Shown: piece after piece, positions 63,351 through 64,000 of the stretch
How positions within the stretch are numbered: position 1 is the first letter of the stretch
How the letters are laid out: each line of letters opens with the position of its first letter
Source of the DNA: Agarivorans sp. Alg241-V36
Lineage (GTDB): Bacteria > Pseudomonadota > Gammaproteobacteria > Enterobacterales > Celerinatantimonadaceae
Length of the DNA stretch: 64,000 nucleotides
Assembly (NCBI RefSeq): GCF_900537085.1
Contig: NZ_UNRE01000004.1
Location: 124,001-188,000 of the forward strand
Reading direction: 5' to 3'
Position numbers and translations under genes: made by a program
The notes under the pieces: generated by a model
Told to the model about the DNA's origin: nothing
Seen by the model: the letters and a program-made list of their open reading frames with translations, nothing else
Database searches by the model: none

Positions 63351-63441
63351 GTAGATTGCATAAGCGTAAATACCTCAAAAGAGATAGGCGAACACCCCAA
63401 ACATGGTGCTGTCTTAAAGCATGTCGAAATGGAGTTTGTGA

Positions 63442-64000
<559 letters not shown>

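Overview
The window looks like the chromosome of a marine gammaproteobacterium of the Alteromonadales/Vibrionales type; an Agarivorans-like organism is my best guess, from protein resemblance and gene content only. GC content looks moderate. Almost every gene is ordinary chromosomal material in tight operons. I see no tRNA, rRNA, CRISPR array, prophage or intact insertion sequence.

Layout, left to right. (1) 1-5.3 kb: radA (cut by the left edge), a large two-PilZ protein, serB and ytjB/ahpA. (2) 5.3-11.6 kb, minus strand: a nucleoside salvage set nupC-deoC-deoA-deoB-deoD, with a 264-bp element bounded by inverted repeats between deoC and deoA; an XapX protein follows. (3) 11.8-14.2 kb: a zinc-ribbon protein of transposase-like build, tatD, and a 44-aa ORF whose stop overlaps the tatD start. 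(4) 14.6-19.4 kb: a BMP-type nucleoside ABC importer. (5) 19.4-24.2 kb: prfC, a PEP-CTERM protein behind a good sigma-54 promoter match, and a LysR regulator divergent from a secreted DUF4437 cupin. (6) 24.2-33.4 kb: AI-2E-type, HlyD and DUF2955 membrane proteins, then a GH31 glycosidase with a PA14-like domain and a secreted GH10 xylanase with two CBM9-like modules. (7) 33.5-38 kb: a thioredoxin-like/outer-membrane protein pair, holD-rimI, rluF and an HDOD protein.

(8) 38.2-41.7 kb: a nickel superoxide dismutase cassette (TPR-like protein, small His-rich membrane protein, sodN, sodX) behind a Fur box. It is divergent from a Crp/Fnr-family regulator that has its own Fur box and a perfect FNR-type box. 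(9) 41.7-55.4 kb: a hydroxamate/citrate siderophore locus. An IucC-like synthetase is divergent, across a near-canonical Fur box, from an eight-gene operon: MFS exporter, TonB receptor, fhuC, fhuD, fhuB, nitroreductase, an IucA-acetyltransferase fusion and iucD. The set matches an aerobactin-type pathway with IucA and IucB joined in one chain. (10) 55.5-57.9 kb: a small membrane protein, an HlyD-type protein and a LysR regulator. (11) 58-64 kb: reductive pyrimidine degradation (preA, preT, a RutR-like TetR regulator, an M20 amidohydrolase, and hydA cut by the right edge), with three copies of one palindromic operator.

Two themes connect the genes. Nucleoside and pyrimidine scavenging runs from the BMP and NupC importers through the deo enzymes to PreTA-HydA-amidohydrolase. 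Iron-limitation physiology links the siderophore operon with an iron-free Ni-SOD, both apparently under Fur.
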